A stretch of 64,000 bases of DNA from Tamarix chinensis (Eukaryota; Streptophyta; Magnoliopsida; Caryophyllales; Tamaricaceae). Position 1 is the first letter of the stretch. Every line of letters starts with the position of its first letter. The position numbers and the translations under genes are program-made. Below, piece by piece: positions 1 through 10,694 of the stretch. The notes under the pieces are model-generated. The model was given only the letters and a program-made list of their open reading frames with translations. It did not search any database and was not told where the DNA came from. The stretch covers positions 54,562,638 through 54,626,637 of the forward strand of contig CM060177.1 of the NCBI GenBank assembly GCA_030549775.1, given 5' to 3'.

Positions 1-1790
1 ATCATTTCTTCCAAGTAATCTATAATCTCCTTTAACTATTCTTTGGTGCCAATATTTCGAAAATCTAAAATTATTATTCATGGGCACTTCTTATATCTAT
101 CAACCTTTCTATCATACATTTTATTCTAACTATCCTAGCTAATGAAGAGGAACTAGCTGAGGCTAATTTGGCTAGTGTATTAGCCACTAGATTAGATGCC
201 TAGGGTATTTGGGTAATTTTAGAAGAGGAAAATTATTTTGTTTCTTCAATCAACTTCCCCAAATACTTTTCCATGCTAGGCTCTCTAACCTCATACTGCT
301 CATTGTATTATTCGATAATTGATGATAAGTCACTATAAAGCTCAACCTTTTCTATCCTCAAGTCATATGCTACTCTAAGCCTAAGTACTATAGCTTCATA
401 TTATACTTCATTATTTGTTTAAAAAAGCCAAATATTAGTGCATAATAAAAAAAATATGGGTTTTAGATTGATTCACACTACACCATCCCTAAAGCCCAAA
501 CTTTTAGATGCTTCATCAACATATATTTTCCATTCCCATTACTCAACTAGCTTTAATGACTGATGTTGCTCATTCTCAAACAAAAATTCAACAATAAAGT
601 CAATTTAGGCGTTACCTTTATTTGTAGGTCTAAGCTTATACTGAATATCATATCTACTCAACTTAGTAACCTACACCATCATTATTATTGAATTCTCTAG
701 CGTATGCATAATGGTTATGAGAGGAATTTTAGTTAAAACCACAATAGAATGAGTATCAAAATAAGGTTTCAACTTACTAGAATTAATTAGTAGAGAATAG
801 GCTATTTCTCCTAGTTAGAATATTAGCTTTCTTTGTTAATGAGCACCTTACTAGTGTAATAGATGGGTCTCTAAGATACTATAACAACATCTTCCTAGAC
901 TTGAACAGAAAAGATAGTTGACATCAACATGGTAAGATATAAGAATAGTTCTTTAACTTCCAATAGAATGACTAGGGTCAAAATTCTTGATAAGTGTGCC
1001 TTCAAATCATCAAATACATTTTGAAAATTCTTCGTACATTAAAAACTGTACTTTTCTCACAAAGGCTTAAAAAAAGGCAAGCTCTTATTAGTTCCTCAAG
1101 ATAGGAATATATGTTATGTTACCATCTTTCTTCTTAGCTACTACATATTGCTCTTTCTTTTTATAGCTATTACATTAACTTTAATGCATCAATAACCCTT
1201 TGTAACATCTTGAAAAATAATAATCTTCTTGCACTAACTCCAATCATACACTTATTAGGGTTTAATTTCATTCAGTATCTCCTCAAAATTTGAAAAATAG
1301 AATTAAGTTTTCTAATGTGGGTTTTCTGTTTATGGATTTTCATGATCATGCCATCCATATAAGCCTTTATTTTCTCCCTAATTTATCTCTAAAAATTACA
1401 TTTACGAACCTCTAAAAGTCTACCACTACATTCTTTAATCCAAATTGCGTTACTTTATAACAATAAAAACCTTTATTTGGTATAGAAAAGTGGTTTTTCC
1501 CTTTATTTGTGTTAGTAAGTTTAATTTGATGTTCCTAGAGAAAGCATCCATGAAAATTAACCTTTTTCCCACTCATTGAATGAACTAGGTTGTCAATCTA
1601 AGGGAGTGGGTACCCATCCTTTGCATAAGATTTGTTTAAGTTAGTAATGTTAAATCACATTCTCCACTTCCTATTATACTTCGTTACCATTCCTAGATTG
1701 GCAATCTAATTGAAATATTCCACTTTGAAAATGAATCTTGAATAAAATAAATTCTCTACTTCCTATTTGATTACCTTGTTTTTTTCTAAT
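1..1790 (-). pseudogene. Decayed Ty3/gypsy (Tat-lineage) pol: reverse transcriptase and RNase H
   Basis: Read on the minus strand in shifting frames, this stretch matches the order of a Ty3/gypsy pol gene. At about 1,790-1,440 come WLANxxMV, KWRM and LNKSYAKDGYPLP, the reverse transcriptase N-terminal motifs. At about 1,370-1,190 come YMDG (the YVDD box with its second Asp changed to Gly) and MKLNPNKC. At about 690-540 come FDIQYxxR and YVDEAS, and at about 420-240 come TNNE, LYSD and REPSMEKYLGKL, which are RNase H. The RNase H wording (EAREP-type, ADFI/VEF linker) is what I know from the Tat/Retand lineage, so the lineage is an inference. Many stops and indels are present and the integrase would lie before base 1. 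The similarity stops near 1,790, so the 5' part is truncated. It is an old, dead copy. Confidence 0.72.
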
Positions 1791-4263
1791 ATGATATGAT
1801 GTAGGAGAATCTATGGAGATTCTCATGCAGAAGAGGATTTGATGTTATTAATAATGGAGCTTATTAAAATATATGTCTTTGATGATATAACTTTGAATAA
1901 CTATAATAAGTATATTCTAAGTGATTCTTGCAGGTATGGAATATATTTAATAGGACAAGATTTAATAAGTCAGACCACATAAGATTGTTTCTTATGTTAC
2001 AAGTTTTTACAATTCAATTGAGTTATTATGTATAGAATTGAAACTTTCAAGTGAAAGAAGACCTAGTTATCATTTAAATGTAAATTAGGACTTTTTGTTA
2101 GTTGTTTCAATGTAATAAATAGCTAAATTTGTTATAATATTTTTTTTCAATTCATGTATTAAATAGGCTAGTAATATATTACCATTAGAGGTTAGTGTGC
2201 TAATTAGCCATTGGTGCATTAGTTGGCTATCTTAGTGTGATAATTAGCAAACTATATCTACCTATACATATACATATGTTGACACACTTATAATATGTGA
2301 AGAAGAATGGTCAAAATATTTAAATAAAACAACAAGTTAATAATTGGTTATCTTTCTCTTTTGAGTGAATTTCTTCCTAAGACTACTTGGATTAATCTTA
2401 GGTAGAGCCGTTGAATGTGTTCTTGGAGAAACATTCAAAGATACATTCTTTTTGAATTCTTTTTGAATCGTGCTTGATGATTCATAGTTTTATTTAAATC
2501 TTGGATAAATCTTGCTTGATGATTTGCATTCCTTTCCTTAATAATCAACCCATCAAACCACACTTCCTTCTAAACATTCAAATTCTCTCTTAGACTTTGA
2601 AGATCCACATAATTTTTTGTATCAATGCTAGGTTGGCTACTTCCTCTATTCGAATAGCCAACCCCATCCTCATATTTTCCTTTGTACAAACCATACACGC
2701 AAATGCATGTAATGTAGCCAACAAACAATCTAGTGTATCTTCAAAGTATTCTTTAAATCTTCAACCTTTAAAGTTGAATTTCTCTTATCTTTCATGTCCT
2801 CTTCTTCAATTTGAGAGAATTATCTCTTAGATATTCAATTCAAATTCATCTTCCTTAGTAATACTAGTTGTTTGTTCTACCTCACCAATCAAATGGTGAT
2901 AGAGAAAAAAATTATATTTATAATTTATTTGAGATATGGTTCTGCAAGATACCAGTTGAATGGTTGTGTTTCTCTGATTGTTGTGTTTATATTTTGCACC
3001 CCGATCCAATCCACTAGCCTATGAACCAGTCCAGCGATACCTCAGGGATATTTGAAATATTTTTTAAGGCCATTCTTGCAAAGTTGACCATGGCATTGAC
3101 CTTAGACTTAGGTTTGAACTAGGAATTGCCATGCAAATGAAATAAGAGAATAATTAAAAACTAAATGATGGTTTAAATATATATGTGGTTGATATGAATA
3201 TGGATTTGCCCTCTCGGCACAAATTGGTCGAGTAAGAAAGGTTGTTGCCTTAATTACCCTTAATGGGGATTGATGGACATTGTGAAACACCTGTTTATTA
3301 TATTTAGATGATGAGGAATATGGAACATTGTGTATCATATAATATAATGATAATATAATAAGACACTAATCATTTTAAAGGAAAGAGTTTGATTAAGCCT
3401 ATATATCTTCAATTCTTCAAGTAGCTAACCAAAGGATAATTTTGTATTATAGATTTGCCTTTAGGTAAAGAAACTCATGTTGGGTTTAGTACCTCTTCTA
3501 ATATAGTTACACCATTTATATACTTAGGGGATGCCATAATTATGGGTTAGAATGCCTACGAATGTGATTAGATTGTGATTACATTATCTTATGATGAGGA
3601 GTAGTAGACAATAATATTTACTTTCACTTGGTTACTATGATAACCACTAAGATTAGTATCCTATCATGGCTAAGCTCAATGATGTAAAACATAAGTCCTC
3701 GATTAAAATTTTTGTATGGATATAAAGTATGTGGTCAAGATTATATTAGGATAATAACCAAAATTAACTCTAATAATTTCTTGAGTGGGCTTAATTTTCT
3801 TATGCATTATTTAAATTGTTTTATATTATTCATCATGATTCATTTTGGTGTCTATTACCCTTCATTTTTATGATATGTGTGACTATCCATGTTTCCATGT
3901 CTATTCTCATGCATTATAGTCTCAATATTTATGTGCGTGTATAAAGGTACCAAGTTATGAGTATCTTGTGAGCATAGTGTGTAGCATTGGCATATAATGT
4001 ATGTATGTGTTCATCATGATAGATATGCCTTATATGACCTTATGTGCACCATGAAATTTTATGATAAAGTAACTTGACTTACTTGGTACGTAGACTACTA
4101 AAAGCCCATTTAATCTATCATTTACTCAATCACAAGAACAGAGGATGTTGTGAAGGTAGAATGGTTGGTCGGTAGGTGGATATATGCTTATTTTGGGGCT
4201 AAGCATTCAAGATCTAGATATTATGGAAATACTTTCTCTTTAAAGGTCCTTAGAGATTGAGAT
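1791..4263. other. Gene-free AT-rich stretch with LTR-like debris
   Basis: No protein of more than about 80 residues here resembles a known family. From about 3,380 to 4,260 the wording (a run around 4,075-4,140 with 'acttacttggta' followed by 'tttactcaatcac') weakly resembles the Tekay-type LTR interior seen at 36,830-36,900 read on the opposite strand. This may therefore be a very old LTR remnant in plus orientation. The 2,350-2,800 part is rich in short direct repeats such as 'tgatgattcatag' and 'tgatgatttgcat' but I cannot assign it. Confidence 0.3.
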
Positions 4264-5493
4264 TATAACCCCCTAAAATTTTGTGCTTAATTTTTTTTAT
4301 TGAAGCAATAATTACAGAATAATAGATGTTACCACCACACTTAGCATAAGTATGGTTTCCTCCACCTTTCTTATGCCAAGTGCTGAGACACAAAACAAGT
4401 TAGATCAAAACAAATAGTACAAGGAAAAGATAATATGTAAATAAAGGTTTACGGATAGTGCATTCTCTATACAATAGTAATATCCAAAATACATCAGCGA
4501 TATACGAGTCTAAAGAAAAGTCAATTGCAAAAGACAATGTAATGATATGACACTTGTTTCCCCTTATACTTTTCCCTTAAACAAAAATATTACAAATAAG
4601 GCTTATAAAATTACGGACCTTTACTCCCTTATTCTATCAAACATTTTAAGGTGGTCCTCAAATCCTTTATATACTATATGCAATGCACACAATCATCTAA
4701 AAAGTTATAGTATTAGTACAACTTCATCATATTGGGTAATCACAAAGTCTCATATAGAGTAGATCATAATGCCTCTGAAATGGTAGCATGCTGAAATTGG
4801 TTGAAACAATAATAACCAAAAAGGCACATTTAAAACACAAAGGTGCATGTGATAACAAGATGCAAATAACATGTGATAACATATGTGACATCAAAGTCTC
4901 ATACCAAAAATGACCTACTAAATAATATCTTATTAATCATAAAACATAAAATCTTTCTATCATAACCCTTACCCAATATTGTACTACACTAGGGTTGTAT
5001 TGATTAACCAACCAAATATAATTTAAGACCACAGGTAAGGCACATGGGGAACTACTAAATTAGCAATCCAAAAATAACTAGGCCATTAAATAAAATTACT
5101 TCTTAATTGTTTAAATTACTTGATGGGAGATAATATAAACTTGAGGACACTGATGTACACCCAGTCATATAGGTGCACATAGTTAACACGATAACCTTAT
5201 GCCTTAGAATCTAGGGACACTAACATACACCTAATCATACTAGAGAAACAATGCACGACAATACCTTTGTTCCCCCTAGGTCACCTAATACTTAATTATT
5301 GATACCCCTAAGAAGTATATAGATTTAATTATAGTAGATATAGGTCCCTACTAGATAACAAAGACAAATCAATTGAGGGCTAAACTCATCCTTAGGGCAG
5401 CTACTCCTAAGAAGTGAACAAGTCCAAACTCTAGATTTTCCAGTATAAATATTAATGTTTTATGAGTGAATACAAATGTCACATAGTGTATAA

Positions 5494-5784
5494 TGTAACA
5501 CCCCGAGTTGATACGACCACATAGGGGCTTTTGGATTGGTCGGCTGGCCCATAGATCAACACGAGTCCTTTCAGCGTGCTTTATCCTCACTCACACACTT
5601 TCTGAGAAATTTTTAGAAAATTTCTGAAACTTCCCAGGAGGGTCACCCATCTTAAAATTGCTCTACGGCCAGCACGCTTAACTGTGGAGTTCTTAGGATG
5701 GAATCACCAAAAGGATGGTATACCATGTTGATATAAGTAGCCAGATCAATCCTTATAACACTTCACTTAAATTGAGGCATTACA
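5494..5784 (-). repeat. Cassandra 3' LTR
   Basis: This 291-bp copy is the 3' LTR because the purine-rich tract abuts its right edge on the element's sense strand. It contains the better preserved of the two 5S-like segments. It lacks the short segment 'taccttggagca' present in its partner. Confidence 0.9.
5629..5720 (-). other. 5S rRNA-derived segment in Cassandra LTR (not a functional 5S gene)
   Basis: On the minus strand the order is AGTTAAGCGTGCTGG followed by GATGGGTGACCCTCCTGGGA. These correspond to the box A/intermediate element and box C of the plant 5S internal promoter. The 5' and 3' ends of a real 5S gene (GGATGCGATCATACC and GTGTTGCATCC types) are missing or degraded, and about 10 bases between the boxes are shortened. 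It may retain RNA polymerase III promoter character, as proposed for Cassandra, but cannot make mature 5S RNA. Confidence 0.85.
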
Positions 5785-5797
5785 ATCACCCCCACTC
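5785..5797 (-). promoter_or_regulatory. Cassandra polypurine tract
   Basis: Minus-strand GAGTGGGGGTGAT directly precedes the 3' LTR start TGTAATGCC. It is the expected primer for plus-strand DNA synthesis during reverse transcription. Confidence 0.8.
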
Positions 5798-5917
5798 AAA
5801 GAACGCAACGTCCTCGTTGCGTCTCAACTACTAACTATCTCAATACAGTTTATCCTAAGAATTATCCAGCTAAGTGGCTGACTGACTCATCCAAGTTCAG
5901 TTTACGGTCACAGTTTC

Positions 5918-5929
5918 ACTCTGATACCA
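5918..5929 (-). promoter_or_regulatory. Cassandra primer-binding site (initiator Met tRNA)
   Basis: Minus-strand TGGTATCAGAGT lies two bases inside the 5' LTR. Eleven of twelve bases match the canonical plant primer-binding site complementary to the 3' end of the initiator methionine tRNA. Confidence 0.85.
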
Positions 5930-5931
5930 TT

Positions 5932-6233
5932 TGTAACACCCCAAGTGGATATGACCACACGGGGGCTACCTTGGAGCACTTTTGGATTGATCGGCTGGCC
6001 CTATAGATCAACATGAGTCATTTCAGCGTGCTTTATCCTGACGCACTTCCTGACAAATTTTTTTGAAATTTTTTGAAACTTCCTAGGAGGGTCACCTATC
6101 CTAAAATTTCTCTAAGGCCAGCATGCTTAATTGTGTAATTCTTAGGAGGGAATCACCAAAAGGATGGTATACCATGTTGATATAAGTAGCTAGATCAATC
6201 CTTATAACACTTCACTTAAATTGGGGTATTACA
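5932..6233 (-). repeat. Cassandra 5' LTR
   Basis: This 302-bp copy is the 5' LTR because the primer-binding site abuts its left edge. It is more decayed than its partner: several CpG sites of the left copy are TG or CA here (for example GCACGC in the left repeat is GCATGC here). Confidence 0.9.
6078..6169 (-). other. 5S rRNA-derived segment in second Cassandra LTR
   Basis: This is the same 5S-like block as in the partner LTR, with more substitutions: minus strand AATTAAGCATGCTGG for box A, and GATAGGTGACCCTCCTAGGA for box C. Confidence 0.78.
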
Positions 6234-7754
6234 TATAAATTTTTCATTTCCATAATAAATCATTTCCCCCATTTATTTCTAATTATTCAAGTCAACCCTA
6301 ACGTTTACTAATCAAGCCAAGTCAAAGTCAACACTAAGGTGATACCTAAAATTCTACTAAGGCTAACATTGTCCAATTATTCACCTTTAGACATAGTTTT
6401 ATCATAATAACTAAAACTCCCTCCAAATCCTAATTACCACATATTTATCCATTTTATTACCAAATGTATTTTTACATGATACTTTTCATGGAAAAGGCTA
6501 AAATATAATAATTAAAAATAATTTATCATACAAGGAAGTTTTATGTTATGAAAAAAGATAATATTAGCTACAAGCATGAACATGACATAATAAAACATAT
6601 AGAACCCTATCATGTAAGGTATCATAATTTTCACACGAATTCTACATAATAACTTTAGATATGAACCATGGTATGTAAAAACTTAAATTTCTACCCCAAG
6701 AACATGCGATGTAGAATCATAAAAAACTAATCTTAATTATGCTCTAAAACTAACTTTTATTCATCATAATATGTCTAAGAGTGTAATGAAAATATTAATC
6801 TCATTAGTAAGTGAGGAAAATGACAAGGAAAAAATTCCAATAAAACCATAACCCTTGATATGTGTATTATTTCTTGCTACAATTTATACATCCACCCAGG
6901 TATACATCCTCTTTTTTTAAATATTACCAAGGCATTCATAGATTATTAATTTCCAATAAAGAATCATATGTCAATCTATACATCACAAAATTTTACATAG
7001 AAAAGTAATAATTAATTATTTAATTGTCTATGAAAAATATATAATTTTTGAGAACATTAACTTAGCATGATTTTATTCAAAAAATAACCTATCATATTTA
7101 CACTCAAATTTCTATCATCTATGGAGTAGTTGGATTTACCTCCGTACTACAAAAATGCCTCTTCAAAGCCCACTTAAAGTAGGATTATGATTTCCTAAAC
7201 CCAATAATACAACCCACACAAAATACATATATTAGTATCTATACTGAGATAAAATAATTAGTTGAAATTTAATAGGAACTAAGGTTAAAAATCATCAAAT
7301 TTATGGCTAAGGGTAGTGGATGCATGTCACAACCATGCAGCACAGAATTGCTACTCACATTCAACACTCATGTGTGCTTGATCGTGTAAGGTAACCATGG
7401 CAAGAGCTGGGTACTTGGGGAGGTGGTGTAGAATATTATTGTTTCTTGAGAAATGGGCCTCATCCACAAGTATGTGGCTAGGTTGAGATGTCTGGTAGGG
7501 AAAATGGGAATGATTGAGAGGTAAAGAAAACAAGAGGATGATGGTGTTGGTTGTTGGGAGTAGTAAAGGAGCTTGATGGAGAGGTTGGTGTGGTGCTAAT
7601 GGAGAAAGGTGACAAGCAAGGCAAAGAAGAAGGAAGTCAGGGAGGGTCAAGATAGTGGATGAAACAAAGTTAAGTAGGCTGATTGAGGTAAGGAAAGGCA
7701 TTAGTGGACGTTGGTGGTTGCTTGGTGATGGAACTCGAATTGTTATATGGTGGA

Positions 7755-8153
7755 CAGGGCCAGACTTAGATGTTTCAGGGCCCTAAGAAAAACCAAATCC
7801 AAAGCCAATGAAAGAAATATCTTAGAAAAATTACATTAAATAATGTCATCTTCAAGAATTAAACACCGACTATTAGGCTATGAGAAGACATTTCTACTGC
7901 CAAGCCATGGAAAACAACAATCATGCAAATGCATATAAATAGTATATATCACTTAGTAACCTTGGGTTGAAAAATGAAAATACACCTACGTTATAGTATA
8001 GAATCGAATCAAAGAAAAAAGAGAAAGAGTTACCTACCTCAATTAGTTGATGTTTCAACGTATTTGCCACTAATTATGGATACAAGTATATATGTATGTT
8101 CATAAATTTTGGGATCCCTAGGCCCCAACCTAGTTGGCCTAGGCCTTGGGCTG
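7755..8153. mobile_element. Possible short inverted-repeat (hAT-like) non-autonomous element
   Basis: The left side begins CAGGGCCAGAC and reaches CAGGGCCCTAAG. The right side, read inverted, begins CAGCCCAAGGCCTAGGCC and reaches GGGGCCTAGG. CAGGGCC/GGCCTAGG-rich ends like this occur in plant hAT-type miniature elements, from memory. The pairing is imperfect and the flanking octamers (ATGGTGGA and ACACTAGC) do not match, so no target duplication supports it. It could equally be a chance GC-rich block inside the LTR. Confidence 0.25.
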
Positions 8154-8865
8154 ACACTAGCAATAGAGCGAAAGGAGCAAGGTTGAGATGTCGCAAAAAC
8201 AGAGGAAGGGGAGATAGATAATGGTCAAGATGGCTAATAGAAGAAGATGAAAATGTAAAGGGCTAGGTTGGGTAAAAAAAAAATAAGGTTGTTGGTCCAG
8301 GATGGGACTTGGCGAATGATAGGGTTGTACAACAAGAAGGAAAGAGTAGAAAGAAAAAATAAGGAAAATAAGTGGATGCTTAGGAAGAGAAGAAAACTAG
8401 TGGGAGGGCTTGTGCAAGAAAAGAATGAAGTCAAGGGGCTAGATGGCCGCATACATTGACAGTTAAAACTGGAGTACAAGGCTAAAAAAAATAGAGTATA
8501 GAACAAGGATTTCTAATGGAGTTAGTGCAAATAGTGGCCAAGCTGGAGCAAGATGGTATAGTGTAGTGAATTATTTAGTCGTGGGTAAATAAACAAGACA
8601 AGTTGAGGGGTTGGGTGATGGGACAAAACTTTGGGCAGTGACATGTTTGACATGGTGCATGGCAACACAAGTGGATGTTGCACAAAGAGGGTGCTTGGGT
8701 TAGGGGTTTGTTGGGTTTTGAGTAAAGGGGTAGGAATTACTTTGGTTTGAGTTGGGTTTGGGATAAAATAATAGAAATACATTTAGGCTAAAACTTAACA
8801 AATAAACAAATAATATCAATTAATTTTAAAAGGTTATTAAATATAAAAAATGTTACCCAATTAAT

Positions 8866-8976
8866 ATACAACTACTATTACTGCTGCCACAACTACTACT
8901 ACTTTCATCACCGCCATCATCATCATTATTATCGTTATTACTATTATTATTATTATTATTATTATTGGTATTATCA
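8866..8976. repeat. Trinucleotide microsatellite (ACT/CAT/ATT)
   Basis: An interrupted trinucleotide run passes from ACT through CAT to a pure ATT tract at about 8,942-8,966. It lies within the long LTR. Confidence 0.85.
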
Positions 8977-9501
8977 TTATTTTTATTTTTGTTGTTTTTG
9001 TTAGTATCTTTCCTTTAAATATTAATCTACATGTCTAGTTTATTAACACAAATTTAATAAATATAGTTATATATATAATAATGGGACATCCAACCCTAAA
9101 GTAATTCTATAATTAATTACACATAATAATTAATTTTTAAATTAGACTATCAAATGTAAAGTTTATATAAACAAGATACTACAGAGACCTTGTTATAATT
9201 GCTTTACCCTTTGGTTTTCCTTTCTATCTTATTTTATATTCATTTTTTTATTTGATATTCCATCATGAGCTTGTAAACCTAATATTTTCTTATCTCTTAT
9301 GTTATTTTGTGCACTCTCGTTCTCTTGTGTTTGAATGGTTTTGAAACTTAATATTGTATCTAGAATGAGATAGATGGTGGAATATCTATTTTATATTAGA
9401 TATAGCAGTAACACTCCATTTTTATTGGGGTATATTTATATTTTTCTTCCACAGAGGTTTTAAATACCAAAACTTTCCATAGTGAAGAATGGGGTATTAC
9501 A

Positions 9502-10694
9502 TAGTTTTGCTTATGATACATGTTATCAAACTTGGTTATGACAAGTGCAAATGTTGAACCCTCCAAGCATTGATACTTATGTATTCTATTTAGTAAATTG
9601 TGTATCTATATATGATTTCATGCATTGAAGCTTGTTCACATAAATAATAGGTATTTATAATGGTTCTAATCTATATAATATAAGTATTTAAAATAAATTA
9701 TATAATATCTACAAAAAGGGTTGTTTTGAAACATCCACATTACAATGCTAAAAATGGATGGTATAATTAACATTTAAATCAGATGGCATCGCCTTACAAA
9801 AAAATACAATGACCGTTTTAACAATCACCATAATAGTTCAACTTATAATAACAGTTATGTTAGTCAAACATTGTTATTCTTTATGAACATTCAAATGTGG
9901 AAATTTTTACCATTCGCTTGCGGTTAGATGATCATTTTATACCTATATTAGTAGATAGTAGCTTATGGTAAGTAACAAATCAATGTAGCCTAAAAAATTT
10001 CTAAAATAAATAATTATTAGAGAAAACTAATTTTGATAAGTAAATCCAAACAAGTTAATAATTACAAAATCAAAAATAGAATGACCTCATACGAATATCA
10101 AGATGTTTCTTGAATAATATGGTTATGATTCAATATTAAAGACCTCATAAAATAATGGTAAATTAAGAAATACTCCAACAGAAAAGACTTCACTTCCAAA
10201 CTACATTTAAGACCTCCCGTGGGATTACTATAGTTAAAATGAACGGTGCTTAATTAGTGTACTAAAATACATATAAGTCGTCACTTTTAAAAACAACTAA
10301 AAGCTAGTTGTACTATTTATCGATCATAATAAAAGTAAAGTATCTTAAAAAAAATATAAAGAGATATAAAAAACTTAATCGTACATCCTAAAAACGCCAA
10401 TATACATAATATTGTCTTTGGTTAGGTAAACTGTTTTCCAACGGGAGCCTTGGTGAGTTCCCACAATATAGCTGCTTCATGAAACATATATACTTTAACA
10501 TGACGAGGAAGACGAATATATACTATAATTTAAGAAAGCCTTTTAGAAGTCAAAAGGCATCGCTATCTTCTAGCGGTGAACCGAGATGCTAAGATGATCA
10601 CCCTATACTACCACCACCACTGCTACTAGTAGGACTAGTACTGCAACCACAATAATAAGACGAAATAAGGTTATAGGTATAGTAGTATCGGCTC
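9502..10694. other. Intergenic region downstream of the cytochrome b561 gene
   Basis: No gene is seen. At about 9,795-9,880 there are several copies of a degenerate 'ACCGTTTTAACAATC / AACAGTTATG' motif, like the subterminal repeats of the CACTA element at 36,040-36,350, so a CACTA end remnant is possible. The remainder is AT-rich. The 3' untranslated region of the minus-strand gene should lie at its right edge, but I see no clear polyadenylation signal. Confidence 0.35.

Larger units (their letters stand above)
5489..6238 (-). mobile_element. Cassandra-type TRIM retrotransposon, complete, with TATAA target duplication
   Basis: Two direct repeats (5,494-5,784 and 5,932-6,233) start TGTAACACCCC and end ATTACA. 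They flank only 147 bp of internal DNA. A perfect 5-bp duplication TATAA lies at 5,489-5,493 and 6,234-6,238. The minus-strand orientation is set by the primer-binding site (TGGTATCAGAGT, complementary to initiator methionine tRNA) next to the right repeat, and by a purine tract (GAGTGGGGGTGAT) next to the left repeat. Both LTRs carry a 5S-rRNA-derived segment, which is the hallmark of Cassandra TRIMs in plants. These elements encode no protein and are mobilised in trans by other retrotransposons. The two LTRs differ by many substitutions and a 12-bp indel, so the insertion is not recent. Confidence 0.93.
4264..9501 (-). mobile_element. Long Tekay/Del-like LTR (probable solo LTR), interrupted by Cassandra
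   Basis: The left edge (tataaccccc at 4,264) is a mutated form of the TGTAACACCCCC terminus seen at 18,975. It is followed at about 4,330-4,385 by 'gttaccaccacacttagc', shared with the other LTR copies at 18,640-18,665 (inverted) and 19,056-19,076. The right edge is 'ggggtattaca' ending at 9,501. In the family's sense this is a minus-strand LTR that starts at 9,501 and ends at 4,264. Subtracting the Cassandra insertion leaves about 4.5 kb, the size class of the two larger solo LTRs downstream. A purine-rich zone at 7,350-8,780 matches the same zone in the copy at 24,840-26,060. The flanking pentamers (GAGAT and TAGTT) do not match, so a clean target duplication is not shown. There is no coding capacity: long minus-strand frames are low-complexity. 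Confidence 0.55.

Noticed and set aside
5629..5720. Genuine 5S rRNA gene
   Set aside because: Ends of the 5S gene are missing and the segment sits within paired LTRs with a primer site and target duplication, so it is Cassandra.
7755..8153. Firm call of a hAT element
   Set aside because: Inverted ends are imperfect and no 8-bp target duplication is present, so it was kept only as a low-confidence feature.
7351..8782. Minus- and plus-strand frames of 63-116 codons
   Set aside because: Compositional by-products of the purine-rich LTR zone; no family resemblance.
9408..9501. Separate 94-bp LTR remnant with TGTAACACTCC-like and GGTATTACA ends
   Set aside because: Too short to be an LTR of this family; more simply the last part of the LTR that starts at 4,264.
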